64,000 nucleotides of DNA from positions 4,218,834-4,282,833 of the forward strand of contig CM070561.1 in assembly GCA_036346405.1 (NCBI GenBank). Direction: 5' to 3'. Shown piece by piece: positions 1 through 11,419 of this stretch; the first letter of the stretch is position 1, and each line of letters opens with the position of its first letter. The notes below the pieces were generated by a model. That model did not search any database. It was not told the DNA's origin and saw only the letters and a program-made list of their open reading frames with translations. The DNA comes from Phyllostachys edulis. Its lineage: Eukaryota; Streptophyta; Magnoliopsida; Poales; Poaceae. Made by a program: the position numbers and the translations under genes.

Positions 1-806
1 TATGTCCAGGGACCCATGGCTCATTACAATGCCAACAAGTCCTTTTGTTACCATCTTGTACCAGAATTTTCTTTTTTTCATTTCCATCAACATTCATTCC
101 TCTAACAGGCCCGGTTCTGAAGTTAGTGCTGATTGTTTTACTCCTACTAACAGCATTCGAGTGACTAGTTCTTTTCGCCAGTGCTGCCTTTTCTTCCAAT
201 TTCGCAAACCAATAAGCCTCCAACAACCCTTTTGGTTGATGCATGCAGACCCCATACTTAATTTCCTCCTTCAATCCTCCAATGAAACAACTCAATAGGA
301 AGGCCTCTTGCAAATACTAGTGATCTCTTCTCACTAACTCCACACACTTTTCATAGTAGTCAATATATTTGCTAACGCTGCTCATTTGTTTCATGGTTTG
401 CAATTTCTCCACTACCTCATGTGCACTAGCTTCGGAGAAACGATCTACCAACATAGAGCATAATTGTTGCCAATTCAATACTTGCCATGTTATGCCAATA
501 CCCTTGAACCATGTGTTTGCTCTTCCTGAAAAGTGACCGGTTGCAAGGTTTACCCACTGCTCTCTTGGGGTTCCAGTCATCTCGAAGAAATTCTCACACT
601 GTTCCAACCAACTAATTGGTTCTTCACCCGTGAACAAAGGAATTTCTAGCTTGGGTCCTCTAATTACTACATCGGCATAGTGGTGTCTGCTACTGTTCAT
701 ATTCCATCCCATACTTCCCGCTATACCACCCAGATTCCATACCGTTTCCTGACTCGGGTTCAAGTTTAGTGTCGGATGGTAATACGTTTGGGGCACCGCA
801 GGTTGG
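1..806 (-). pseudogene. Ty3/gypsy gag, 3' part (outer element)
   Basis: Read on the minus strand, this continues the gag begun at 18558-18031 and separated from it by the 812-18025 insertion. The retrotransposon gag core is clear: 'PLFTGEEPISWLEQCENFF', then 'TGHFSGRANTWFKG' and 'EEIKYGVCMHQPKGLLEAY'. A single in-frame TAG lies at about 314-316. The frame is otherwise open down to the window edge, where a zinc knuckle begins (CWHCNEPWVPGH). Gag would form the nucleocapsid of the particle. The pol part lies outside the window to the left. The call of gypsy gag is firm; the lineage within gypsy is not assigned. Confidence 0.85.
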
Positions 807-811
807 ATAGC
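807..811. repeat. Target site duplication ATAGC, left
   Basis: ATAGC directly precedes the TG of LTR1 and recurs at 18026-18030 directly after the CA of the LTR3 remnant. Removing everything between, with one copy of ATAGC, rejoins the minus-strand gag frame. The whole 812-18025 block therefore behaves as one insertion. Confidence 0.93.
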
Positions 812-3800
812 TGTAACATCCCTATTTTCTGGGCTTTTTGAAAATTTTGAAAACTTTAAAAATTAACCATTTGGTTTTATTAATTTGCTAAAGCTTAATT
901 TGTAATTTAGAATTTTAAAAGCAGTTTAATTTGACTTAATTAAAACTTGAACTAATTAAAGTTGGTTTAAGTTGAGTTTTGTTGGATCTTGAGTTGGTTT
1001 TTCATTTTGCCTTATGTTCAAAATAATTCATTGCAAAAACTAAAAGCAATAGTTAAGCTGAAAATATTTTTACTAAGTTCTAAATAATTCAAGGGATTTC
1101 TGTGAATTTTCCTAGAATTTTTGGATGGCTTAAGCTATTTTCTAAAAATGCTTTTGCTTTTCTGGTATTTCCTAAAATCGAAAACCTTAGAAAATCCCCC
1201 TAAGCCTCTTGGGCCAATTTTCCCTCAAAGTTCTTTGTTTTTCACATGTCCGCTTGGCGTCTGCTTTTTGTGTCTTGTGAGTCCTCCCCATCGGACACCG
1301 TCCGATCGAAATCGGATGGCTCGCAATCGCCCGCGCATTTCCCCGTTCCGCCTCTCTCTCTCTCTCGACCACTGGCCCCGCCTGTCACCACCACCGCCTG
1401 GTCGTCGCCACCTCCCGCCTCCGCCAGTGTCCACGCCTCCCCGCTGCCGAGCTCGCCCGCCGCCCCTCGCAGACCCTAGCCCCTATCTTGTCCCACTTCG
1501 GTCACGCCCGTCCCGCCTCCGCCCGCGCCTTGTGCGCCCGCTTCTTCTCCCAGCGGTCAAGCCTGACTCCCCCGCCGCCATTAAGGCCGCGACACCTCTC
1601 CTCCTCCTCCTCCGGCCTCCTCGAGCCCTATTTAAGCGAGCAACGTGGAGCTCGCCTCTCTCTCTCTCTCCCCCTCCTCCCTTCTCTCCCGCTCTCTTTA
1701 ATTTGCGATTTGAGTTTTCGCCGCCGGCCGTGAAGCTCTCCGCCCGCCCGCCGCCGTCAAGCCCTCCACCGCCGTCGACCTCACCTCGCATCGCTAAGTC
1801 GAGGCGCGACTGGTCGCGCCTCTTTCACCGAGCCACCAGAGCGCCGCCTTGTTCAACCGCCGGCTTGCTGCTCTTCGTCCTCGCCACCGCCACCACTTGC
1901 CAGCGTCGCCAACCATGAGCACCACCTTCATGACTTTCTAGCTGGCCATTGGTAGCCACATGCAAGCCATTGCTCATTGCTACGGCGTGCCATTGGGCGG
2001 CGCATCGCTGCAGGTCTTGAGGTGGCGCTGCCACCGTGGTGCCACGTCAGCCCTCCGCTGACGTGTCAGCCCAGTCAGCAACCCGCGTGGCATTTCTCTG
2101 ATTTTCCTGTTGAAAATTAATTCGAAAAAATCAGGAAATCCCTAAATTCATCATTTTATGTGTTTTTCCAACTTCCTTTGGCCATAACTTCCCCATTCGA
2201 ACTCCGATTCGAGTGATTCAAATTTCTAAATTCATCTAAATTATTTATCTTCCTATTAGTATTTATTTGGATTTTATTTGGAGTTGTTTTATTTATTTAG
2301 CTTTGTTCGCACGTATAGATTCCGGCGTTTCGGAAGATTTCGCAGACTGACGACTGAAGCACCTCTACTCTTCAACGAAGGCAAGTTGTAGACCTTTAAT
2401 CATATTGAACCCATCTTTATAAAAGTATATTGTTTGATATAAACATGCATGGCTAATTTTATAATAAATGGTTTCGGGAGTAGTTAATTACCAAATTACC
2501 ATTATACCTCCTTGATAAATTGTGAACGACATGTATCCTTGAATGACATAATCCTTGGACACCCTAAGATGGTTAATTATTAGTTGGACATGATGATAAT
2601 ACCAACATGGGTATCGTGTTATGCTTAGCCAATGCTTTAGTTATGCCATAGACTCTCGATCACATACTCAAAGAATGTTTGAATTTGACTAAAGGAATTA
2701 TGGAACAGTGGCGGAGCCACTTTTGATAAAAGATGTTGTGCCATGACTAGGGTGGTCATTTGGCTGGGTTGAACGAAAATAATTTATGCTTGGACGAGTG
2801 GATCGTGGTAAAAGGTGGGTGTCGTAACACACACTTGGAATGTGGAGACGTCTCGTCTGAGCAACCAACTAAGGACTTAACCTTGAACCATTGATCGGGC
2901 CTTAACCGCATACAACCACATGTCTAGACGGGATAGACTTGGTGACTAATTAGCAATGTCTTGGTTCGGTTCTGCTTTTGGTTGGAAACAAAGACAAGAG
3001 GGGCCAGATAGAGGGAAACCTTAGCGAATGTAATCGAGTCAAAAGCAGAACTTTGTAAAAGCCTTGTCATGTGCTCTAGATCGCTTACCTAAGGTAGTGG
3101 CGGTGGCATAGATATATGCCGAACAAACTAGAGAATTCGTGTCTTGTGGGTCAAGCCGCATAACCTCTCAGAGAGTGTAAAACTATTCAATAGCCGTGTC
3201 CCCGGTTATGGACATGCTTGGTGATTTCACACAAGGGGTAGAACTTTTATCGAAAATGTTGGAATGAGTTGGTCGAATCTTGTAGATGGTTGATGGTTGG
3301 GAAGTGAACAAGGTGTTCACTAGTTGTTTCAAAGAAAATTGATTACTTATGTATTAATCTTTTAAATTGTGCTTTGCAATCTACTTACAGTATTTACTGT
3401 CAAATATCGCTTTCTGCAAAATAGCCATAAAGCTATCCTTGTCAAACCTTGCATGAATATTACTTGCATACATTTCTTCATGACTTGCCGAGTACATTCA
3501 AAGTACTCACGGCTTTGTGCCCTCCGTTAATCAGTCGCTGAAGAAGAACCTGGAAGCAACGAGTTCTATGAGGAAGACTTCTTTGAAGACTACGCGAATT
3601 AGGTCGCGTCCTCCACTCGATTGCCTGTGGGCATATTAGGTGACCTCCACCAAATGTTTTGTTTCCGCTGCAAGCTACTCTTTTGTTGCTAACCCTGTGT
3701 GGCAAACGTTGTAATACTTGACCATAAGGTCTCTTTTGCTTAATATTATTAATTTGTCTGCTTCATCTATAGTTTGGTTGTGTGGATATGATTACACCAA

Positions 3801-3886
3801 TGTTGCAACTTGTGAGCTAGCTACTGATCATAGGACTTGTTCAGAATACACAGAGGGTCCTGGGGTTGCATACCCGGGTCCCGACA
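812..3886 (+). repeat. LTR1 of the tandem gypsy element
   Basis: It starts TGTAACATCC and ends GTCCCGACA, in the TG...CA form, and is about 3.1 kb long. It is closely alignable with 12593-15909. The order is an AT-rich start (812-1190), a GC-rich pyrimidine-rich block (1240-2080), then moderately AT-rich sequence to the end. The long open frames in the GC-rich block are compositional and not genes. No coding region is present. Confidence 0.92.
1628..1635 (+). promoter_or_regulatory. TATA-like box of LTR1
   Basis: CTATTTAA lies in the GC-rich block and is preserved in LTR2 at 13400-13407. It is followed by CT-rich leader sequence. Position and conservation suggest the LTR promoter; the transcription start is not shown. 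Confidence 0.6.
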
Positions 3887-3890
3887 ATGA

Positions 3891-3902
3891 TGGTATCGAG
3901 TC
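3891..3902 (+). other. Primer binding site of first internal region
   Basis: TGGTATCGAGTC lies 4 nt after the LTR1 end and resembles the initiator-Met tRNA primer site TGGTATCAGAGC, with changes. The second internal region has the better TGGTATTAGAGC at 15914. Confidence 0.75.
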
Positions 3903-4404
3903 ATATCGATCAGAGGACGAACCATAGTTAGCATGGTCGCTTAGTCAAGACTTCAAAATTTTATTTTATAAATCAAACCAACAATTAACTTGAATAGTAT
4001 TCTCCTCTCATCTTACTCTATTCTTCCTCATCTTATGCTAATCTCTCCTTATTCCATTCTCAAAGTGTGACTTCTTATCTTTTCTGAACTTTGTTTCTGA
4101 ATGTAAAGTGACCCTCTTATCTTGATAATCTCTATAGAATCGAGCTTTGCTTGAAGTCGCCCACCCACATAAGATAAATTAGTAGTGCTGTTACCCTTTT
4201 CAATTCCACTATCGTTTAGGATCTGTGGCTTGAGTGTGGTTGCCTCTTGTAGCTTTCCTGGCTATTGTTCGCTTGGTTAAACCGACTTTCCCCAATTAGG
4301 TTGTCCCGCCTTTTCTCCCTTTTCTTGCTCGCCTTTGTGCTTTTCCCTCTTTCCTATTGTGCTTTCCTCCTCTTATCTATTAAACTCGAGAAGATCTCAG
4401 GCAG
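3903..4404 (+). other. Untranslated leader, first internal region
   Basis: This is AT/CT-rich leader between the primer site and gag. It aligns well with 15927-16426 of the second internal region. No gene was recognised. Confidence 0.6.
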
Positions 4405-5600
4405 ATGGCTCAGACCAAGAACTCGCAAGTCGATGACCTCAGGCCCTTTGCGCCACCAACCCCACCAAGAACAACAGATAAGGGTTTGGGATAGTTCATG
4501 GCAAAGACAGACGCAGCTTGATGAATGCAATGATGCGTAACATGAACCAGATGATGACTCAACAGACCAGACAATGGCCGCTCTGCTCACCGTGGTCAAC
4601 TGAACAACCAAGCAATGCCATGCCACCTCCGCTTCACTCAGCTTTTTCTCACCAAAGTGGCAGAATTTATGAGGACCCATCCACCTACCTTCTCCAACTC
4701 CTCCGAGCCTTTGATGTAGATGATCGGCAGCGCTCTCTCGAAAAGAAGCTTGCCATTACCTCGTATGATGACCGTGAGAAAGTTCTCAGATGCCACACAC
4801 CACCGGAAGGCACCGCCACAGTAATGGTGGGAGAACTATCTGCATGCATGAAAACCACCGAACATCACTTGACTGAATTTTCGAAGCCTTCCGCTCTCAT
4901 ATTCCCGATGGAAAGGTAGAAATGAAGAAAATGAGTTTCGTGAGTCAAACAAGGGAATCACAAGAAGTGAATACCTCAACAAGTTCACTCAACTCTCACG
5001 CTATGCCCAAGAGGATGTTGCCACCGATGATGCTCGTCAGAAGCGTTTCAAGCGATGACTCAACCCTAGCTTAAAGGTTCAGGTTGTTGGCAATGACTAT
5101 GCCAATTTCCAGTAGCTAGTAAATAAGGCCATGCTCATAGAAGAGTCACGTCGCGAACTGGCGGAATCTCATAAAAGGAAGATGATGCAGCATGGTACTC
5201 ATCAAGGTCATCCGCAAAGGGCCAGAACGAATGCTCAACACCCAGCTCGTTCTGTTCCTCCCGTCACCTTCAGAACCCCCGCAACGGCACCTCGCCCAGC
5301 TGTTCCAGGATTCCGCAGCTTCAACAACAACACCAACAACCAAGCCGAGAAACAACTATCCTGCCGCATAAATCACCTATTTCAACTGTCAAGAATCGGG
5401 GCACTATGCCAAGAATCGCTCAGAAAAGCAAGGATCATCACCACCGATTCAACTCGAGCTACCCGACTGAACTCCCATGCCAGAGCAGGACGTGGAGCAC
5501 TTCAGACTCCAACAGACCACCAAGACCCTCAGACTTTCGGGAGAGGTGTGAACCATGTCACGGTGGAGGAAGCCAGACAAATTTCAAACGTCATGCTGGG
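4405..5600 (+). pseudogene. Gypsy gag, copy 1 (broken)
   Basis: The frame starts at ATG 4405 (MAQTKNSQ) and meets a TAG after 'DKGLG', then a frameshift near 4518. Both lesions are also in copy 2. Further copy-specific lesions follow, including a TGA in 'KRFKR*LNPS' and small deletions. The zinc knuckle (about 5374-5420) has lost its first and last cysteines (YFNCQESGHYAKNR), whereas copy 2 has an intact CX2CX4HX4C. The protein would package element RNA. It is non-functional as it stands. Confidence 0.85.
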
Positions 5601-5978
5601 TAAGTTCCTAGTAAATTCAACACTGCCATGCTTTTGTTTGATTCTGGAGCTACCCATTCATTTGTTTCTCGGAAGTTTGTTGCAAAGCATCAGCTAAAGG
5701 TTCTGACTCTTAAAAATGCTATGTTGATTCGTTCACTTGGTTCAGAGTTGAGTACGAACCAAGGTTGCCTTAAGGTTAAAGTAACCATAGAAGGGGTAGA
5801 ATTTCTAGCCAACCTCATAATCATCAATGCCAAATCTTTAGATGTGATTTTGGGTATGGATTGGCTTTCTAATCACCAAGCAATTTTAGATTGTGGTGGT
5901 AGAAGCATCACTCTGGTCAGCCCAGATGGAACCAAAGTAAAGTTTGAAGCCTCTACTAAAAGTATGATGGAGCCTTAG
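5601..5978 (+). pseudogene. Gypsy aspartic protease domain
   Basis: The open stretch begins near 5628 with 'LLFDSGATHSFVS', the retroviral-type aspartic protease site, and later shows 'LDVILGMDWLSNH'. It ends in a stop at 5976-5978 just before the RT region. In a functional element it would lie in one polyprotein with RT and integrase. Gag and protease are out of frame here. Confidence 0.85.
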
Positions 5979-5983
5979 TCCGA

Positions 5984-6930
5984 GTGTCGATTGCTTTATC
6001 TCAGGAAGATGCGCCCGATGGTCGAGAATTTCCAGATGTCTTTCCTGATGACCTACCTGGAATGCCACCGGACAGGGACCTAGAGTTTTTCATTAACCTA
6101 GTCCTGGGAACCGCACCCATTTCCAAGAGACCCTACCGTTTGTCGGTTGACGACTTAGTCGAGCTGAAGAAGCAGATTGAAGAAATGCAAGACAAAGGAT
6201 TTGTCCGACCAAGTTCTTCGCCTTGGGGAGCCCCAGTGATCTTTGTCCCTAAGAAGGATGGTACCCAGCGGATGTGTGTGGATTACCGCTCTCTCAATGA
6301 AGACACCATCAAGAACAAGTACCCTCGCCTAATCGATGATTTGTTTGACCGCTAAAAGGAGCCGGAGTGTTCTCCAAGATAGATTTAAGGTCGTTACCAC
6401 CGCTTGAAGATTCGCCAAGAAGATATACCAAGACGACTTTTCAACCCGATAAGGATCAGATGAGTATACGGTCATGTCTTTTGGATTAACCAATGCACCG
6501 CTTATTTTATGAACTTGATGAATAAAGTATTCATGGAGTATCTGGATAAATTTGTCATTGTCTTTATTGACGATATCCTAGTTTACTCTAAGAGTGAAGA
6601 AGAGCATGAAGAGCACCTTCGCTTGGTTCGAATAAGCTCAGAGATCATCAACTCTATGCTAAATTCAACAAGTGTGAGTTTTGGATGAAGGAAGTTACCT
6701 TTTGGGACATGTCATGTCTGCACAAGGAGTCGCCACAACCCTAGCAAAGTCAAGGATGTGCTCAATCGAGTCACCCAAGTCAAGACTACCTCGGATCGAA
6801 GTTTTTGAATGGCGTGTTACTACCGGTTTATAGAAGGATTCTCAAGAATAGCAAGACCCTTACCCAATTGTCAAGAAGGAAAAGAAATTTACTTGGACGC
6901 CGTAATGTGAGCAAAATTTTCAAGAATTAA
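5984..6930 (+). pseudogene. Gypsy reverse transcriptase domain
   Basis: The N-terminal part is open to a stop at 6356 and contains 'EFPDVFPDDLPGMPPDR', 'LKKQIEEMQDKGFVRPS' and 'PVIFVPKKDGTQRMCVDYRS'. The rest survives in pieces. 'FIDDILVYSKS' at about 6563-6595 is the catalytic YxDD box in its FIDD form. Several frameshifts and stops lie between, so the enzyme is dead. Confidence 0.87.
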
Positions 6931-7500
6931 AGAAGCGCTTGACCACCACCCCAAAGGCCGATTCTCGCGGATGTTCTAAGGATTTTGAGATTTTCGTGAT
7001 GCATCTCGTCAAGGTCTCTTGTTGTGTTTTGATGCAAGAAAGGAAGGTAGTAGCATATGCTTCATGCCAATTGAAGCCTCATGAAGCCAATTACCCCACT
7101 CATGTCTTAGAATTGGTCAGAGTGCATGCTTTGAAGATATGGCGCCATTACCTCATCGAATCATTTGTGAAGTTTACACGGATCATAAGAGCTTAAAGTA
7201 CATCTTCACTCAAGCTGATTTGAACATGAGACAAAGAAGATGGTTGGAGTTGATCAAGGATTACAACATGAGAATTCATTATCACCCAGGCAAAGCAAAT
7301 GTTGTAGCAGATGCTTTAAGTAGAAAGACCTACTGCAATACTCTGATGATCAAGGAAGATCAGCCAGCACTGCATGAAGAATTTCAAAAGCTCAGGCTCG
7401 AGTTAGCTGCCCTGGAAGTACAACCAACTCTTCAAGATCAGATCAAGAAGGCTCAAGAAGAAGATACAGATGTCAAGGAAATCAAGAGAAACATGAAGTA
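6930..7500 (+). pseudogene. Gypsy RNase H domain
   Basis: Two overlapping frames (6939-7196 and 7139-7501) together cover the domain. Landmarks are 'VAYASCQLKPHEANYPTH', 'YTDHKSLKYIF', 'MRQRRWLELIKDY' and 'HPGKANVVADALSRK'. A frameshift near 7139-7196 splits it. This domain would degrade the RNA strand during cDNA synthesis. Confidence 0.85.
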
Positions 7501-8445
7501 GGGTAAATCCTTAAGATTTTCAAAAGATGAGCAAGGTGTCCTATGGTTCGATAAGCGTATTTATGTACCGGTTTAAAAAGAGCTGAAACAGTTAATACTC
7601 AAGAAAGCTCATGAAACATTGTACTCCATTCACCCCGAAGCACTAAGATGTATCAAGATCTCAAGGAATTTTATTGGTGGCCTAGCATGAAGCTTGAAAT
7701 TGCTGAGTATACTGCTCAATGAGACGTTTGCCAGCGAGTTAAAGCTGAGCATCAGAGACCTACTGGACTTTTGCAACCTTTGGACATACCTGAATGGAAA
7801 TGGGAAGAAATTGGCATGGATTTTATCACCAGTCTGTCAAGAACTAAAGCTGGATATGATTCTATCTGGGTAATTGTCGATCGTCTAACCAAGGTGGCTC
7901 ACTTCATCCCAGTCAAGACCACCTATTCAGGAGACAGACTTGCAGAATTGTATATGGAAAAGATAGTATGTCAACATGGAGTACCTAAGAAGATCGTGTC
8001 GATCGAGGAACCCGATTCACCTCAAGATTCGCGCGTGGCTACACAAAGTTTTGGGCACTAATTTGAATTTCAATCTGACCTACCACCCTCGCATTGATGG
8101 TCGACCGAAGAGTAAATCAAATCTTAGAAGATATGTTGAGAGCTCAAGCTCTAGAGAACTGCACCACCGGGACCAAATGCTACCTTATGCGAGTTTTCTT
8201 ACAACAACACCATCAATCAAGTCTCTGATGTCCCCATTTGAGGCCCTTTATGGAAGAAAGTGCGAACACCTTCGATTGGGTGATTCAGCGAAGGGCAAGT
8301 GCTTGGACCAGAAATCCTAAAGGAGGTCAAGATCAAGTTAAGTCAATCGAGAAAAGTGAGAATGTTCTGCACTGCATAAAAACTTATGCCGATAACCGTC
8401 GTCGAGACTTAGTTTTTGTACCTGGAGATCATGTGTACCTGAAGG
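7501..8445 (+). pseudogene. Gypsy integrase zinc-binding and catalytic regions
   Basis: The H2C2 zinc region is at about 7606-7740 (HETLYSIHP ... DVCQRVK). A TGA at 7720-7722 falls where the first cysteine is expected. The core follows with 'IGMDFITSL' (first catalytic Asp) and 'IWVIVDRLTKVAHFIPV'. The second Asp motif is destroyed by a frameshift near 8000. 'LTYHPRIDGR' and 'SPFEALYGRKCE' mark the later core. The frame reads 'VFVPGDHVYLK' up to the CACTA insertion. Confidence 0.87.
8443..8445. repeat. Target duplication AGG of CACTA, left
   Basis: AGG precedes CACTA at 8446 and recurs at 12153-12155 immediately after TAGTG. A 3-bp duplication is the rule for CACTA (Spm/En) elements. Confidence 0.9.
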
Positions 8446-8464
8446 CACTACCAGAATCCTGATT

Positions 8465-8865
8465 TTTCCCGAGTGTCTAAAACACTCGGGAAATGTGCGA
8501 AAACACTCGGGAGATACTTTCCCGAAGGTCGGCCGTCGGGAAAGAGCACTCGGGAGAGATTAGTCGGGAAAAAACTAGTTTCCCGAGTGTTTCAAAATTT
8601 ACACTTGGGAAAAATAACTTTCCCGAGTGTAAATCTGAACACTCGGGAAACAATTAAACACTCGGGAAAAATATCTTTCCCGAGTGTAAATCTGAACACT
8701 CGGGAAACATCCAGCACTGGGGAAAAATAACTTTCCCGAGTGTAAATCTAAACACTCGGGAAACATATAACACTCGGGAGAATAAGTGCCACAACCGGGT
8801 TTAGCCACCGTAACATGATACTTTTACCGAGTGTTGACACTCAGGAAACACTCGGGAAAGTGCCA
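8465..8865. repeat. CACTA left subterminal repeat array
   Basis: The 10-11 bp unit CACTCGGGAAA, or its complement TTTCCCGAGTG, occurs many times in both orientations. Such arrays bind the element's transposase in the Spm family, as known for the family. Two adjacent units near 8630-8700 form a longer tandem repeat of about 65 bp that contains 'TTTCCCGAGTGTAAATCTGA'. Confidence 0.9.
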
Positions 8866-9153
8866 CCACTGATTACTAGTAGTAAAGCACTAAAATACAT
8901 CATTCGTATCCCGAATTTACTATGTGCTACATCTAAAAAGTGAAGAACAATCCATCTCGCAGTAGTATAGCAATGCAAACTTCGCTTTATCATTAAAAAA
9001 CATATATTTTTACAACATACGAATGAATTATTAGTACATACAGGTTGAAACACATATTTTGACAACATATGAAATGAATTGTTAGCACATACAAGTTTAC
9101 AAAATGGCGATGCTTTCTTTTCATCAACAACCAACAAACAAATGATACAAAAT

Positions 9154-9292
9154 CTACACCTCAGAATGTATGCATCACCTTATACAAAAAAACCTTGGAC
9201 CTAATCCTCTGTATAAACCTTTCCATCCATCTTCAACAATCAATCTTTTAACTACTTCCCTGGCTTTTGGCTTGTTTTGATTATCCATAACC
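9154..9292 (-). pseudogene. Captured exon of a mitochondrial carrier (SLC25-type) gene
   Basis: On the minus strand, after an AG acceptor (CATTTAG), one frame reads VMDNQNKPKAREVV and then EDGWKGLYRGLGPRFF before a TGA. 'W-K-G-L-Y-R-G-x-x-P' is the end of a mitochondrial carrier repeat, and the sequence resembles plant SLC25A44-like carriers, from memory. The usual C-terminal helix after 'GPRFF' is missing. Sequence on toward 8880 looks like a 3' untranslated region. The acceptor site argues for capture of genomic DNA, not of cDNA. Confidence 0.72.
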
Positions 9293-10136
9293 TAAATGAC
9301 AAGAGAGAAAACTTAAGGTCGATTGAAATTAAGGTTAACTCACAGAAATTAAGGTTAACTCACAGGATGAACAACAAATATCACAAAATATGAAAATAAC
9401 AATGCAAAATACGGCAATAATATAAAGAAAGCATCATTAACAAAGCATTTTTTTAAAAAAACTATCTCAAGAAATTCAATTTATGAATAAACATAAGAGA
9501 AAGGGATTGAAGTTTGAACAAGAAGTATGGTTGTGAAGAACTTAAAAGTTTACTGGTTATATTATCGATACAAAATGTAACTTGTAACATTAAAAATACT
9601 GTGAAGTGCATTGTCGAAAATGCATGCCATATCCCTGAAAAATCTTAAGTCGTTTCAAAATTGTTGTCAGATGCTAGTCACTACAATCAAAGAGTATACC
9701 ATGCTTTGCTCTTTAACTTAATGGAGGACAATAAATAATATGCATGTGAGAGCTACATCGAATGCTCTGTGTAGTAATACCCTGTTTCAACTTTCAAATC
9801 GAAAAATGTAAGCTCTCATGCTTACATCTTTGTTTCTTCTTTATATGATAGGCTACGCTTGAAAACGAACTTGGGCGCTTTACAATGTACTCGAGCATTC
9901 AAGAAATCCCATGAATTTGTATTATTTAGGATCCTACTTTTGTAGAAATTAAGCCAAAGAAAATTGAAAATGAGGTCAAATTATCCATCTCTATCTAGTT
10001 GAGCACTTGGGACATAAGAAAAGAGAACTACAAGTCGTATTGAATCAATCTTTGGCCTCTCTTCCATTAGAGATAATCAAAAGGTTTGTCCAAAAACACA
10101 AGTCACTTTGGATGGAATATCTGAGGAACAACTTAC

Positions 10137-10231
10137 AAGCAGCTCCTCGCAATCTTTCCTTGTGATATATTACCAACCGACAGACATTATTAAGAGCTTC
10201 ACATGTCATAACCCAGTCCTTTGAATCCAAC
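10137..10231 (-). pseudogene. Captured exon resembling an ARM/TOG-domain protein
   Basis: On the minus strand an exon of about 95 nt is bounded by an acceptor (TTGCAAG) and a consensus donor (GTAAGT). It reads LDSKDWVMTCEALNNV then RLVIYHKERL, which resembles the start of plant ARM-repeat/TOG proteins ('SKDWV.CEALNNVRRL'). A one-base change near the donor shifts the last codons. The family call rests on memory; the exon structure is seen directly. It lies in the same orientation as the carrier exon. Confidence 0.6.
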
Positions 10232-10949
10232 CTTGCAACTAAAGTCTATCAAACAATAGAAAATGGCAAATCTTAGGGCCTTGAGAATCTAAAAAATGTC
10301 AAATGTCCAAAAAAATCATGAATATGAACAGTTAGTTGCATACACTAAGGCTTGCGCCAACATCCAGGGAGCATCTCGATAATTGTGTGGAGCATTTACT
10401 ATAAACATACTGGTCCAGTCAGAGACAACCATTCAATCAAACAGCAAAATAGCAATGCAAATAAATAATAGAAGAGCACAATTGAGAGGCAATCTATATT
10501 GGAGAGACTTGCATCCATACAAAACTTCAGGTAAATGATTCGTAATGTAGTAGTAGAACAACAAGGTGCACAATAATAGTTGGTATGTAAGAAAAACCAA
10601 AGACACATTTTATTTAGGCAAACAACATAGTGCAATCAGATTACAACTGTAGTTCTTACATTTAATGCAATTCATACGCATAATTGCATGTAATTTCAGA
10701 GAAGAATACTGACGTAAACAACTTCTACATACATGCAAATAAATAATAAAAGAGCACAATTAAAGCTGCCTAATGCATTCTAGTTCACAGCAGAACTTTC
10801 ACATATAACTTTGTTAAGTAGTACGATACCTTTTTTCTATTAGAAAATTCCTCAAAATACATTAAAGAGATGCCCTTATATTATAGCTGCAATTCTTCTA
10901 TGATGAACAATAATCACAAGATTGACCACTAAATTTTATAGAATAATTA

Positions 10950-11043
10950 AGATTTGCCACTTCTAAAAGTGATATCTAGGATTTGCACAAGGATGACATG
11001 TGGGTCCAGACCCACATGTCATCCTCACAAGAGTGGCAAATCT
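10950..11043. repeat. Small foldback element inside the CACTA
   Basis: A perfect 17-bp inverted repeat with a 2-nt centre (10990-11006 and 11009-11025, AGGATGACATGTGGGTC) is nested in outer arms AGATTTGCCAC and GTGGCAAATCT. This is a 94-bp hairpin-capable unit, MITE-like. No clear target duplication was found. Confidence 0.6.
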
Positions 11044-11127
11044 AAATTACATGAAAGTACAATGGCAAATCTTCAATTCTCCCATTTTTATATTGGTCAA
11101 GACTCCCAACTATTTCTTGCCAACATA

Positions 11128-11200
11128 CATACATACATACATACATATATGTATATACATGTATATGTATACATACATACATACATATATATATATATAC

Positions 11201-11245
<45 letters not shown>
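11128..11245. repeat. ATAC/TATA microsatellite
   Basis: Runs of CATA, TATATG and TA repeats occupy about 118 bp. Open frames through it ('HTYIHTY') are translations of the repeat, not genes. Confidence 0.95.
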
Positions 11246-11249
<4 letters not shown>

Positions 11250-11419
11250 TAAAGAAAGGGAGCAAATTAAAATTAAACACAGCTGGCTCTGGGAAAGTAT
11301 CTTTCAAAGAAAAAAAATTAGAGGGATGTTATATCCTGGCGCATCTACTAATTAAAAAAAACTACCTGCAATTGAAATTGAACAATAAATTATATCAAGA
11401 ACCTCCTATTACCTCTTTC

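Noticed and set aside
1121..1918. 265-codon open frame in LTR1
   Set aside because: Pro/Arg/Ser-rich translation of GC- and CT-rich LTR sequence. The frame is not conserved in LTR2, and there is no family motif.
8473..8808. Open frames in the CACTCGGG array
   Set aside because: Translations of CACTA subterminal repeats.
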